From contig CM042686.1 in NCBI GenBank assembly GCA_023614405.1, positions 352,540,329-352,604,328 on the forward strand: a stretch of DNA of 64,000 bases. Reading direction: 5' to 3'. The position numbers and the translations under genes are program-made. Below, piece by piece: positions 35,735 through 48,220 of this stretch. The notes beneath the pieces were generated by a model. The model did not search any database, was not told the origin of the DNA, and worked only from the letters and a program-made list of their open reading frames with translations. This stretch comes from Avena insularis. Its lineage: Eukaryota; Streptophyta; Magnoliopsida; Poales; Poaceae. Position 1 is the stretch's first letter; every line of letters begins with the position of its first letter.

Positions 35735-36931
35735 ATATACGGCTTTAATTCCCTTCTCCTTAAGACATTTCTTAGCTTCCTTCATCACTTCATCATTTAA
35801 TTCAATAACTCCCCTCTTCTTTGATGTTGGAATAGGCACAGGAATAGATGGTTCAGGTAAAATTACTTCAGATATAGCTTGTTTAGGAGGAGTCCAATCT
35901 TCATAATTCTTGCTTATTTTATCCATTAATTCCTCAGCTTCCTTCGGAGTCCTATTCCTGAAAACACAATCAGCACAACTATCTAGGTATGTCCTAGATT
36001 CCTTAGTTAGTCCATTATAAAATATATCAAGAAGCTCATTCTTAGGTAATGGACTTCCAGCCTGTGCATGAATCAAAGCACAAAACCTTGCCCAAGATTC
36101 AGGCAATACCTCTTTTTCTCCCTGTTTGAAATCAAAAAGTTCCTGCAAAATAGCATGTCTAGCACTGGGAGGAAAATATTTCTGCAGGAAAGTACTAATC
36201 AAGCACTCAAGGCTATCAATAGATCCAGAAGGTAAATTACTAAACCAAGTTTTAGCTTCTCCTTTCAGTGAAAAGGGAAAAATCTTAGCAACAAAGTAAG
36301 TACGCGTCTTAATATCATCAGAAAACAAACCACTCATGGTAGAAAGTTCATTCATATGTGCTACCGCACTTTCATTCTTAGTCCCACAAAAAGGTTCTTT
36401 CTCGACAATAGCTATGTAAGATAGATCGAGAGAGAAATCATAATCTTCATCTGTAATGTTTATGGGAGAAGCAGCAAACTTAGCAGCAGGAGATAATTTG
36501 GGTCTAATAGTACGCCTCTCAAGGAGACTCTTAGCAGCGCTCCTATCATGGGTGTTCTTACATTCTTTAATAAACTCATCGGTCATCTCAACATAATCTT
36601 CTTCAATATCATAACTCTCACTAGACTGTGTGAGCTAATGTGTGGTAGTGCCTTCATTAGGAGTTTCAGATTTCCGCTATAGTTCTAGCAATCGTAGCAT
36701 CTAGGAAAGGACCTAATGAACCACTCTTATCAAGCAATGAGAAGCAAGATCATAAGCATCAGAAGTTTCAGATTCAGCAGTAGTAGTAGTGTGTGTAGCA
36801 TGTGTATGTGGTGGTGTAACGAGCTTACTTATAACAGATAGTGAATCAAGAGCAGCAGAGGTGTTTAGAACCGTACCTCTTCTTGTAGTGGATGGTAAAA
36901 TAGGAACCTTGCCATCACGAGACTTACCCAT
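35735..36931 (-). pseudogene. gag N-terminal part (B)
   Basis: The frame starts at ATG 36929-36931 (MGKSRDGKVPILPSTTRRG). It is interrupted by several stops between about 36715 and 36590, then open from 36586. The Gag capsid domain is clear at about residues 100-175 of that piece (FSLKGEAKTWFSNLPSGSI; TFLQKYFPPSA; ESWARFCALI), the retrotransposon Gag family fold. It ends at 35735 where D is inserted, so the first stop after KAVY belongs to the LTR of D. The other half is at 28629-29137. Confidence 0.88.
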
Positions 36932-36991
36932 GATGGATGGATAGCAGCGAACAATAGAAAATCCAAGTGAACTTGATAAATAAATCTATGC

Positions 36992-37009
36992 TCCCCGGCA
37001 ACGGTGCTA
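36992..37009 (-). other. Primer binding site of B (tRNA-Asp, two mismatches)
   Basis: The plus strand reads TCCCCGGCAACGGTGCTA; it differs at two places from the tRNA-Asp end seen in D. An A-rich spacer (GAAAATAGTCT) precedes the LTR. Confidence 0.83.
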
Positions 37010-37020
37010 GAAAATAGTCT

Positions 37021-38407
37021 TGATGACCCACAAGTGTAGGGGTGTATCGCAGTATTTTTCGAGGGAAGTGAACCCCAATTTATTGATTCGACACAAGGGG
37101 AGCCAAAGAATATTTATCAGCCTTAACAACTGAGTTGTCAATTCAGCTGTACCTGGAAACAATCTTGCTCATAACAGTTTATTAGTAACAACAGTTTTGT
37201 AGTAGGAATAGCAAAGTAACAGCAGTAGTAAAGCAAAGACAGTAGTAACAAAAGTAGTAATAGTGGGATTCGAGTGCGGTAGGCATAGGGATGGATGGAC
37301 AGGCGTTGCATGGACAAGACAATTCACATAGCAATCAGAACATAGGGCAATTGCAGATAAATAAGATAAAGCATCCAAGTACTAGACAATCCTAGGCATG
37401 TGTTCCATATATAGTCATACATGCTCGCAATGAGAACTTGCACAACATCTTTTGTCCTGCCAGCCCGTTTGCAGCGGGGCCTCTAGGGAACTACTGGCAA
37501 TTAAGGTGCTCCTTTTAATAGAGCACCGGAGAAAAGCATTAACACTCCATGAACACATGTGATCCTCGCATCAAAGCCTTTCCCTTCCGGTTATCCCGAT
37601 TTCTGTCACTTCGGGGCCATAGGTTCCGGACAACGACGTGTATATACAACTTGCAGATAAGACCAAGAACAATACTATCATAATGAACCAATAATACATT
37701 CAGATCTGAAATCATGGCACTCGGGCCCTAGTGACAAGCATTAAGCACAACAAGTCGCAACAAAGTCATAAAGCACTAATAAGAAATACTAGGCACTATG
37801 CCCTAACAATCTGATGCCATTACATGAACGATCTCATCCAATCCCTACCATCCCCATAGCCTACAGCGGGGGATTACTCACTCATAGATGGGGGAAACAT
37901 GGATGGTCGATGGAGAAGCGATGGTGATGATGATGGTGATGATCTCCTCCAATTCCCCGTCCCGGCAGGGTGCCAGAACGGAGTTTCTGGTGTTATTTCG
38001 TGGAATCTAGTGGTGGCGGCAGAGCGGAACTCCTTCTAGAAAAACGTCGAAACCCCCCAAAGTTTTTAGGTCAGAAGGCTCCTTATAGGCGAAGAGAGAG
38101 GCCGAGGGGGTGCCTGGGGAGCCCACACCAACCCCGGGCGCTGGCTGGCCCAAGGCCACTGTGTGGTGTCGCCACCCTGTGGCTCTTCTCTGCCTCAGAT
38201 TCGCCCCGAGTCTTCGGGTGAAATAAGATTTTTGGCATATTTTTCGGGATTTTTCCTGATAGTTGATTTTCTGCACAAAAAGTAGACACCAAGGCAATTC
38301 CGCTGAAAATAGCGTCAGTTCGCATTAGTTGCATCACAATGACACAAGTATAGAGGAGAAACAATAGCAAAAGTGTTCAGGAAAGTAGATACGTTTTGGA
38401 CGTATCA
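37021..38407 (-). repeat. 5' LTR of B (right)
   Basis: 1387 bp, paired with 22035-23413. It ends on the plus strand with GATACGT-TTTGG-ACGTATC-A, an inverted repeat at the LTR start in element orientation. Confidence 0.93.
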
Positions 38408-38412
38408 AAGCT
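38408..38412. repeat. Target site duplication AAGCT, right copy (B)
   Basis: Matches 22030-22034. Confidence 0.92.
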
Positions 38413-38582
38413 ACACCGACTCACGTGATGATCGGACTTGGTATAGTGGATTTGGTTCATGTAATCACCAAAAAGGACACGAGGGATATCGTTTTTCAGT
38501 AGGAGTTCATTAGTAATTTGGATTAGTTGAACTCAATCTATCATAAACTTAGTCTAAATATACTTTACAAATTCTGTTGTAG

Positions 38583-39437
38583 ATGGCACCACCTGCTTTT
38601 AATTTCAATGTGTTCATGGAGAAAGAGAAGCTTGCTGCGAATGGTAGCAACTTTACCAACTGGACTATGAATTTGAGGATTCTCCTCACTGCTGCACAAA
38701 AGCAATATGTGCTAGAGGTGCTGCTAGGCCCCCCACCAGCTCCTGATGCCCCTGACTAGGAAAAGAATGTCTATATAACTCGTCAGGAGGACCACAACTT
38801 AGTTCATTGCGGCATACTGTATGGGCTAGAGCCAGAACTTTGAAAAGGTTTCAAAAATGGCCATGCCTCTGATACCATGGGAGAATTGAAAATGATTTCG
38901 ATACCCATGCTGCCGTAGAGAGTTATAATGCTTCTGAAAAGTTCTTTAGCTGCATGATGGAGGAGAACAGCTCCATTAGTGAGCACGTACTAAAATGTCT
39001 GGGTACGCCGATAAGCTTGTGTCCTTGGGAATAACGATTCCCATTGATTTAGGCATACATCGTGTTCTCCAATCTCTGCACCTAGCTACAAGAGCTTCGT
39101 GATGAACTATAATATGCAGGGCATGAAGAAGTCTCTTCCCGAGCTTCTGTCAATGCTTAAGACTGCAGAAGTGGAGATTAGGAAAGAACATCAAGTGTTG
39201 ATGATCAATAAGAACACCGGTTTCAAGAAGGACAAGAAAGGCAAGCAAAAGGGAAAGAAGGGCGGCAAATCATTGCGCTACCGAAAAGAATCCCGAGCTG
39301 GCCCTAAGTCCGACAATCGAGTGTTACTATTGCAAGGGATCGCCATTGAAGCGAATCGCCCAAGTATTTGGCGGACAAGAAGGCCGGCAAGGCAAACAAA
39401 GGTATATATGATATACATGTTATTGATGTGTACTTGA
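38583..39437 (+). pseudogene. Copia gag (K)
   Basis: ATG at 38583 opens MAPPAFNFNVFMEKEKLAAN, like the Gag start of Angela/BARE-type elements, followed by NFTNWTMNLRILL. It is broken by TAG near 38758, TGA near 38840 and further shifts. The later part (from about 39099) reads MQGMKKSLPELLSMLKTAEV and a Lys-rich stretch (KKDKKGKQKGKKGGK) before a decayed zinc-knuckle region at about 39310-39370, where the CCHC pattern can no longer be read in one frame. Confidence 0.87.
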
Positions 39438-39439
39438 CT

Positions 39440-41845
39440 AGTACTCGCAGTAGCACCTGGGAATTTGATACGGGATCAGTTGCTAATATATGTAACTCGG
39501 TTCAGGGGCTGCGGAACAAGCGATAACTAGCAAGGGATGAGGTCACGATGCGGGTCGGCAATGGATCAAGAGTTGATGTGATCGCCGTCGGAAAGCTGCC
39601 TCTCCATATGCCGTCAGGATTAGTTATAAACCTGAATAATTGTTATTTGGTGCCTGCACTGAGCATGAACATTGTATCCGGATCGTGTTTGATACAAAGT
39701 GGTTATTCATTTAAGTCTAAAAACAATGGTTTTTCGATTTATATGAATAATATCTTTTATGGTCATGCACCTGTGTTGAATGGTTTATTTCTGTTGGATC
39801 TCGATAGTAGTATTACGCATATTCATAATATTGATGCTAAAAGGATTAAACTTGATAATGATATATCTGCATATATGTGGCACTGCCGTCTAGGTCATAT
39901 TGGCGTTAAACGCATGAAGAAACTCCATTCTGATGGACTTTTGGAATCACTTGATTTTGAATCATTTGATACATGTGAGCCATGCCTTATGGGCAAGATG
40001 ACTAGAACGTTGTTTTCCGGTTCAATGGAACGGGCGACAGATTTATTGGATATCATACATACTGATGTGTGTGGAACAATGAGTGTGTCGGTGCGAGGTG
40101 GATATCGTTATTTTGTTACTTACACGGATGATTTGAGTAGATACGGGTATATCTATTTGATGAAACATAAGTCTGAAACCTTTAAAAAGTTCAAGGAATT
40201 TCAGAATGAAGTGGAAAATCATCGTAATAGAAAGATCAAGTTTCTGCGGTCCGATCGTGGAGGAGAGTATCTTAGTTACGAGTTTAGCACACATATGAAA
40301 GACTGTGGAATAGTTTCACAACTTACGCCTGCCGGAACACCACAACGTAATGGTGTGTTAGAACGTCGTAATCGTACTTTATTAGATATGGTTCGATCTA
40401 TGATGTCTCTGACTGACTTGCCGCTATCATTTTGGGGTTATGCACTAGAAACCGCTGCATTCACTTTAAATAGGGCACCATCTAAATCCGTTGAAAAGAC
40501 ATCGTATGAATTATGATTTGGAAACAAACCTAAGCTGTCATTTCTTAAAGTTTGGGTATGCGATGTTTATGTGAAGAAACTTCAACCGGATAAACTCGAA
40601 CCCAAAGCGGAAAAATGCGTCTTCATAGGATACCCTAAGGAAACGATTGGGTATACCTTCTATCACAGATCTGAGGGCAAGGTTTTTGTTGCCAAGAATG
40701 GATCCTTTCTTGAGAAGGAGTTTCTCGCGAAAGGTGTGAGTAGTTAGAAGGTAGAACTCGAAGAGGTTACTGAACCTTCTCTTCATGAAATGGCGAGTAG
40801 CGCAGCACCGGAAGTTGTTTCGGAGTTGACTTCACCTAATGAAGAGAGAGCTAATGATATTGATCATGAAACTCCGAAAGAGGACACTACCGAACCTCGC
40901 AGGTCAAGTAGGACACGTGCAGCTCCTGAACTGTACGGCAATCCTGTTATGAATTTCATGATTGATGAAATAGATGGCCCTGTGACGTATGAAGAAGCGA
41001 TGATGAGCCCTGATTCCAACAAATGGCTAGAAGCCATGAAATCCGAGATGGAATCCATGTACAAAAACCAGGTTTGGACCTTGGTGGACTTACCTCACGA
41101 TCGAAAAGCCGTTGAGAAAAAATGGATTTTCAAAAGAAAAATTGATGTTAATGGTAATGTGACCATCTATAAGGCTCGACTTGTCGCAAAGGGTTTTTGA
41201 CAAATTCAAGGAGTTGACTACGATGAGACATTCTCTCCCGTAGCGATGCTAAAGTCGGTTAGGATTATGTTAGCAATTGCAACATATTTCAATTATGAAA
41301 TATGGCAGATGGATGTCAAAACTGTGTTCCTCAATGGTAATATTGAAGAAGAGTTGTATATGATACAACCTAAGGGTTTTGTCGATCCTAAGGATGCTAC
41401 TAAGGTATGCAAGCTTCAACGATCCATCTATGGACTAAAGCAAGCATCCCGGAGTTGGAATCTCCGCTTTGATGAGGTGATCAAAGAGTTTGGATTTGTC
41501 CAAACTTATGGAGAGGCTTGTATTTACAAGAAACTGAGTGGGAGCAATGTGGCATTTCTAATATTATATGTGGATGACATATTACTGATTGGAAATGATA
41601 TAGATCTTTTAAATAGTGTTAAAAGTTATCTAAACAGCAAATTTTCAATGAAAGACCTTGGTGAAGCTTCATATATATTAGGCATTAAAATCTATAGAGA
41701 TAGATCAAGACGCCTAATTGGGCTATCGCAGAGTACATACCTTGATAAGATATTAAAGAAGTTTAATATGGACGGAAGTAAGAAGGGGTTCTTACCTATG
41801 TTGCAAGGCAAGACATTGAGTAAGACTCAAAGTCCGCTACCATGA
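39440..41845 (+). pseudogene. Copia pol: protease, integrase, reverse transcriptase (K)
   Basis: The protease remnant has FDTGS at about 39465-39480. From 39548 one frame continues to 41845 with stops at 40514-40516, 40745-40747, 41198-41200 and 41843-41845. In it are the pre-integrase HCRLGH motif (about 39881), the CEPC zinc pair, integrase catalytic residues (HTDVCG; RSDRGGEY; NGVLERRNRTLLDMVRSMM), then reverse transcriptase (KKWIFKRKIDVNG; GLKQASRSW; YVDD at 41567-41578). Integrase before RT is the copia order. Missing changes are few, but four stops exclude a working polyprotein. Confidence 0.93.
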
Positions 41846-42503
41846 AGAAAGAGAGATAAAGGATAAGATTCCCTATGCCTCGCCATAGGCTCTATAATGT
41901 ATGCCATGCTATGTACAAGACGGATGTGGCACATGCTATTAGTTTGACTAGTAGGTGCGAATCGATCCGTGTTCAAACATCGATATAGCGGTCAAGAATA
42001 TCCTTAAGTACTTGAGAAGAACTAAGGATATGTTTCTTGTATACAGAGGTGAAGAAGAGCTAGTCGCTAAGTGTTATGTCGATGCTAGCTTTGACACTGA
42101 TCCGGATGACTCTAAGTCTCAAACCGGATACGTATTTCTCTTGAACGGAGCAGAAGTTAGTTGAAGGAGCTCCAAACAACCTGTGGTGGCTGGATCAACG
42201 ACGGAGGCAGAATGTTGCCGCTCTTTCTTTGCTGCGGAAGCGGTTTGGATGAAGGAGTTCATAACAGAACTAGGTGTGGTTCCTAGTGCATTGGACCCAA
42301 TGGTGATCTATTGTGACAACAATGGAGCCATAGACAACGCCAAGGAATCAAGGTCTCACAAGAATTCCAATCATATTAAGCGTTGTTTTCACTCCATCCG
42401 CGAGCATGTCAAGGATGGAGATATAAAGATCTGTAAAGTGCACACGGACCTGAATGTAGTAGATCCGTTGACTAAAGTACTCCCTAGGGAAAAACATGAT
42501 TAA
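41846..42503 (+). pseudogene. Copia RNase H, end of pol (K)
   Basis: After a frameshift the RNase H domain is read in another frame from 41955: KCYVDASFDTDPDD, SQTGYVFLLNGAEVS, a TGA at 42162-42164, then STTEAEC, IYCDNNGAI and KHIKRCFHSIREHV-like segments, ending at TAA near 42501. The D-E-D catalytic set is recognisable. About 70 bp then separate it from the purine tract. Confidence 0.9.
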
Positions 42504-42563
42504 CACCAAAACTCCATGGGTGTTAGATTTATCACTATGTAAACTAGATTATTGTCTCTAGTG

Positions 42564-42575
42564 CAAGTGGGAGAC
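42564..42575 (+). other. Polypurine tract of K
   Basis: CAAGTGGGAGAC directly before the 3' LTR, the usual tract of Angela/BARE-type elements. Confidence 0.85.
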
Positions 42576-44211
42576 TGAAGGAAATATGCCCTGAGAGGCA
42601 ATAATAAAGTTGTTATTATGTATTCCTTGTATATGATAAATATTTATTTTGCATGCTATAATTGTATTGATAGGAAACGTCAATACATGTGTGTTTAATA
42701 AACAAAAAGGGTTCCTAGTTATGCCTCTCTTATAGACTAGCTTGTTGATTAACAAGATGATCAAGGTTTCCTGATCATGGACATTGGATGTTGTTAATAA
42801 CAAGGTCACAGCATTTGTGAAATGATGTGATGAACATTCATCCGAAGAATAGCATTACGATCAAGTCATTATGTTTATATTGCTATAACATCATACGAAG
42901 TAGTCTTAGTCCTTAGACCATGAGATCATGTTAATTGCTGACACTAGAAAAGTATCTTGATAACATCAAACGTCACACCGTAACAGGGTGACTATAAAGG
43001 TAGGTTCAGTGCTATGAAGGTGTTATGTTGAGGCTCATGGATCAAGAGTGGAATTTGTCAATCCCGATTATGGATATATATTCTATGGCCCTCTCGGTGA
43101 TATCACATTAAGATAGCTTGCAAGCAAGTGATGTGATCACTAGAATGTTATATCACGGGAATGAGAAAAGAGTGCATGTCAGTAACAAGATCAAACTAGG
43201 TATTTGGATACCGATGATCGAATCTCGAACATGTATTATATCATGAGACAAAGGGATTAAATTACTAGCATTAAAGGTTCTCATGATCACAGAAGTCATC
43301 GTTGAATGTGCAGGAGTCAGTATGGATCTCCAGGTCCCGCTTCTAATTATTGATCTGAGAGGAGTCTCAATCATGTCTGCATTATTCGCGAACCGTAGGG
43401 TGACACACTTAAGGGTTGCTGGACACCATTTAGGAGCACATATGTTCCAAACAAAAGGTTTGCAAAGCGCAGGAAATGTTTCGATAGAAACCGGAACTAT
43501 TTCGGGTGAAATTGCAGAAAGTGGTTCTGCATGTGATATTGAAATTTTGCAAGGGTTTTTATGTGAATGTTTGTTAATTAAAGTAATTAACAAAATTCTG
43601 AATAAAATAAATAAAAGAGTATTATTTTAAATTGAGAGTTGCATTTAATTTGGTGGAAATTAAATACATGTGAGTGGGATTTTGGGTGGAGGCCATGTCT
43701 ATGTGAGTGGAGGTTCACCACATGAATGAAGGAGGGGAGGACTCCCCTCATGCTGGCTATGGGAGGGGTCTCCCTCCCTCCTATATAAAGCCCCCCTCTC
43801 CCCTCTCACATACGACACCTCCTCGTGAAGGATCTCTCTCCCCCTCTAGATATTCCCCCATGGTCTCGGATTAGCGAGATACATGTTCCCGGTAGCCTTG
43901 TGTCTGGAAGGAGTTGCTGCTTCTGCTGATCCACTTGAGCGAGGAGGCGGAGGTTGTTCGGTAGCTTGAACGTGTGTGCGAGGACGGATGCGCTGCTGAT
44001 TTGCGACGCTCGGACTTCCACACCATCTTGAGATCGGCAAGCGTACGACTACATCAACCACGAGTTCCTACTCATTAACAAAACTCGTTGTCTTCGAGGG
44101 TAAGTTCTCCATGGATGTATGTCCACCCGTTGCTCTGTATCTAGTAGATAGATCTTGGCGTATAGTTCTCATCGTAGGAAATTCTTTGTTTTCTATGTTG
44201 TGGACCCAACA
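42576..44211 (+). repeat. 3' LTR of copia element K
   Basis: 1636 bp, paired with 19492-21158, ending GACCCAACA and followed by ATTCC at 44212-44216. TATA box at 43781-43790. Confidence 0.95.
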
Positions 44212-44216
44212 ATTCC
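44212..44216. repeat. Target site duplication ATTCC, right copy (K)
   Basis: Matches 19487-19491. Confidence 0.93.
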
Positions 44217-46477
44217 TACCATAATACATAGGATATAGCATAGCTTATACACATCAATTCCTATACATGCAGTTCTACAAAAACATCTACAATGCATAGG
44301 AAAAATAGTAGGACATTTATGACCAAGATAGCACCACTTGCCTTTGTTGTAGATATAGTCGATTAGATAATCCTCACAAATATAATGGTTGCACTTATCA
44401 GACTCAAAATACTTGCAATCACAATACTTGCAATCATAGCAATTGCAATCATAGTAGTTGCACTCATTTCAATCTAACGTTTGAAACAAAGCACACCAAT
44501 ACACCAGTCAAAACATTGCAATTATGCACAATACAATAAAACAATAATAATCAAATGCATGCATGACGATTTAATATGTCACAATGGTTGTAATTAGTTC
44601 TCTAAACAATACTAGATCACATGATGCATGTAGAGAATCATTTAATGTATTAGGGTATTTATTATTAATTCTTAATCACCAATAGAGGAGTTTTAATAGT
44701 TCTGTTAGAACTTCTATACTAATTGCCATATTAAATTTAGATCTGAAGTGTACTAATTAGAGGACATTAATACGAACCAGTAGAAATTGGATTCACCCTA
44801 AACGGAGTTGTGTATCTTGTTCTATGTTTTAATTACTACTTAATAGAGTTTAAATTACCTAAATAGTTTACTACAACCAAAAAAAATCTTGGAACCGATC
44901 CAGAATCTACACAGAATTTTAAATCTAGGAACATCTTATTTATATTTTTCGGAGCTATGAATCATTTACTATGAATTTATTACTCCAAAAAGCTATTAAA
45001 ACTATTTAATTAATTACCAGTTAACTGTAGCACGATGTTAGATCTAATCTGATATTAATAAACTATATGAAATTATCTTCAATTTGATATATTATACGCA
45101 ATTTTTGGACATAGTATGAATTTTCTACAAATTTTACAATTTAGATCTATAATATGCAATTTTAAATTCGAACAGAATATTCCGCTGACTGGACAGGTTG
45201 ACCGTGTATGCTGACTAGGACTAGATGTTGACCTGATGATGCTGTGGCGGTGACGAGGTAGCTGACCGGGATGATTGAATCTGGACCATCGGGATAGGAT
45301 CCGGTGGCTAGGAGAGAAGTTGGCTCCAAATCGACTCGATTTTGCCTCAGAAAATATTACAAACAGATCTATGTTAGAGAGACAAATTCGTAGATCAAAC
45401 CAAAAAACTTTCAACATGAAAGTTATGGAGAATCATTAGATCTATCTTTTTACCAAAGGAATTTGGATTTGAACAAACGAGCGCGAGTAAATCTTGGAAT
45501 TACACCGTCAGATCTGAAATATTGCGTTGCGGAATTCTCCGGCTGGGGAATATTGCGTTGCAGATTTCTCCGGCTTGGGTGGATGAAAAGAGGTGAGGTT
45601 TGTCGGAATCAAAATACTTCGACGAGATCTACAATTTTCTTGTTGGAGCTGAAGGCATCCAATGAAGTTTAGATAGGTTTAGAAGCGAAATATGATTCGG
45701 GAAGGTGTAGATTTTGAGGGAGGAAAAGTGATATAGTTGTGGCTCCGGGGGATTATATAGGGGTTTAGGCGGTGTAGAGATAGAGTTTGAAGTAGGGAAC
45801 AAGTAGAAACAAACGGAAGTTAATTCAAAGTTGTCGATAAAAAGATATAGGACTTTGAATGGAGATAGGTTTAGAAAATAGATTTGCGCACGCTTATTAA
45901 AGCAACCCTCTGATCGATCGGTTCTCCCGTGCACTGGCTGGTTCGGTCAGCCTAGTTGGTCCGGCCCATTTCTTTTCTTTTTTTTCTTTTTTTCCTTTTC
46001 TATTTTTGGTATTTCCTTTATATATTGTGCATACGAACTCCAAATGACACGATTCTTGTTTCTAATTTTTTCTAAAATTTAGTAGATCATTATAGGATTA
46101 CATTTGTAATATTTTAACTAATTTGAATATGGTGGCTTCATAAATCTCTATATATTCCTTATAGGAACACTTGGCAAATCAACTATCGGATTTTGATACT
46201 AGAGTTTGTATTCAATTTTTGAGAACTTTGCATGAATGTAATGCAATGCTTACGAATGCTTTATGATTTTCATTTTTGCAAACATTCAGACAAATACTAA
46301 AACTAAAACTCAACCCATGCCTTCTTACCTATATAACTACTTAGGTCGTAATAGAGTGAGTTGTTTCCAATTCAAAATGTTTCTTTTCCTTGAGAATTTT
46401 CAACAAAGTCAAACAATCAACCAAACTTATTTTATCTAATTCACATTCCAATATTAGGAAAATTTTGGGATGTGACA
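44217..46477 (-). repeat. Right LTR (5' LTR) of X, second segment
   Basis: Continues the LTR broken at 19491 and ends at TGTGACA 46477 (start TGTCACATCCC on the minus strand). 45232-46477 matches the left LTR at 15699-16948. A TATA-like box lies on the minus strand at 45751-45760. Short ORFs here (for example 45463-45672) have a decayed match in the left LTR and are not genes. Confidence 0.87.
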
Positions 46478-47145
46478 ATTTTGTACATCATGAAAGGGTA
46501 TTGCCAAATCATTATTCATTTGATTAGTTGCAATTTTTTTGCTAATTAAAGAAGCCAAATACTTGAAATTCATAATCAGATTTGTTGTTTTGTTTACTTC
46601 AGCTATACATACTTTAGTGGATGGATTATGCATGCCCGTTGGGGCGAAGATTTATGGCTGATATTTATTCTATCGCCCTGAGATCATTATCCAATCATGA
46701 CCGATGTGGTTTTCTAACATCGTCCTTAGTTCTATTGAAGACCGAGACAAGGTATGCATTCATTAGCAATTATGCTTATTCTTATGTGTTGATAATTTGG
46801 CTTATAAATCTTTGAAATCTATGGAAGGCCAAATTGTCTTTAATTTCATTATTGGGTGTAGGTCCTGAGCATGATATTGATATTAATCTTGTACCTCTAG
46901 TACCACGGAGATTATATTTTGACTATTCAATTGTAAAAGCAATAATCAATGCATTGCTATTGTTTATTTATCTCTTTATGGTGTTGTTTTATGAAGTCTC
47001 ATGCCGCTTAGAGTATCTTGCACAAACCATATAGCCAAATGTGAAGCTTTGTTGTTCATGCTAAATCTTTTTATTGCTATAGGTGCTAGACATATTGAGG
47101 CTTCTAGTGATTCGTTGTGAGTAGTGCAACAATGTCCATGGTTTA
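46478..47145 (+). repeat. Tandem duplication in P, first copy (partial)
   Basis: About 665 bp ('gtacatcatgaaagggtatt' to 'tggtttaccaaagtt') repeated at 47553-48220 with scattered differences. The copies are offset by about 1074 bp, so the duplicated unit also included 47146-47552, whose first copy was cut off by X. Confidence 0.9.
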
Positions 47146-47151
47146 CCAAAG

Positions 47152-47598
47152 TTGAAGGTGCCCAAGATTAATAAAGACACGCCATTGTGTGAAACAAAAC
47201 CACAACCGAGATGCCCACTCGGCTTATCAAATTGGCAAGATAGAAAGCTATATCAGCTTATAGCCGAGGATCTGAAGAAAAGAAACATGGCGTGGGTTTC
47301 CAAAGGAAACCCTCAAGGTAAGGAAGATGTGAGATATCTTATCATAAGAAGGGCACCAAGAGTGGAAAACAAAAAGAATAAATCCAACAATCGATCAGGC
47401 CAAAGAATTCGGTATCACTATCAAAAACTTCGGACAGCACATCATCCATATCATTCTACTTCACCATTAATGTCTATGCCATGGAATTCATCCCCAGCTA
47501 TGATTGGTTACCCATCGTGGGTTTATTTTGATCCCTGGATGCATCATAATTCTGTACATCATGAAAGGGTATTGCCAAATCATTATTCGTTTTATTAG
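47152..47598 (+). pseudogene. Gypsy polyprotein fragment (P)
   Basis: 148 codons in an open frame whose first codon (TTG) lies at the duplication breakpoint, so the true N-terminal part is missing. It contains LGLSNWQDRKLYQLIAEDL, AWVSKGNPQGKEDVRY, a basic stretch, and MPWNSSPAMIGYPSWVYFDP ending at TAG 47596-47598. The W-V-x-K and P-W...Y-P...F-D-P-W pattern recalls the spacer between gag and pol or a post-pol region in some plant gypsy families. I know no function. Only the fragment survives; no protease or RT is nearby. Confidence 0.6.
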
Positions 47599-48220
47599 TT
47601 GCAATTTTGTTGCTAATCCAGGAAGACGAATACTTGAAATTCATAATCAGATTTGTTGTTTTGTTTACTTCGGCTATACATACTTTAGTGGATGGATTAT
47701 GCATGCCCATTGGGGTGAAGATTTATGGCCGATATTTATTCTGTCGCCCTGAGATCATTATCCAATCATAGCCTATGCGGTTTTTTAACATCGTCCTTAG
47801 TTCTATTGAAGACTGAGACAAGATATGCATTCATTAGCAATTGTGCTAATGTTTATGTGTTGATAATTTGGCTTATAAATCTCTGAAATCTATAAAAGGC
47901 CAAATTGTCTTCAATTTCATTATTGGGTGTAGATGCTGAGCATGATATTGATATTAATCTTGCCTCTCTAATACCATGGAGATTATATTTTGACTATTCA
48001 GTTTTAAAAGCAAGAACCAATGCATTGGTATTGTTTATTTATCTCTTTATGGTGTTGTTTTATGAAGTCTTGTGCCACTTAGAGTATCTTGCATAAAGCA
48101 TATAGTCGAATGTGAAGCTTTGATGTTCGTGCTAGAGCTTTTTATTGCTATAGGTGCTACACATATTGAGGCTTCTAGTGATTCGTTGTGAGTAGTGCAA
48201 CGATGTCCATGGTTTACCAA
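47553..48220 (+). repeat. Tandem duplication in P, second copy
   Basis: Partner of 46478-47145. The sequence after it (from 48221) is the original downstream sequence; after the first copy the polyprotein fragment restarts instead. Confidence 0.9.

Larger units (their letters stand above)
22035..38407 (-). mobile_element. Athila-lineage gypsy element B (gag-protease only), minus strand, interrupted
   Basis: LTRs of 1379 bp (22035-23413) and 1387 bp (37021-38407), AAGCT duplications, tRNA-Asp-type primer site next to the right LTR and purine tract next to the left LTR, so it reads right to left. Coding content: gag, protease, then an Athila-type ORF of unknown function. No RT, RNase H or integrase motif is found between protease and the 3' LTR, so it needs a partner. 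Without nested D it is about 9.8 kb. It resembles the Sabrina/WHAM group; the family name is tentative. Confidence 0.9.
19492..44211 (+). mobile_element. Angela/Maximus/BARE-type Ty1/copia retrotransposon K, interrupted
   Basis: LTRs of 1667 bp (19492-21158) and 1636 bp (42576-44211) starting TGAAGGAAATATGCCC and ending GACCCAACA, flanked by ATTCC. Without the nested element (22035-38407) it is about 8.3 kb. Gag, protease, integrase, RT and RNase H appear in the copia order on the plus strand. The start of the LTR resembles the abundant Triticeae Angela/Maximus group. Several stops and frameshifts make it inactive. It sits in the right LTR of X. Confidence 0.95.
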
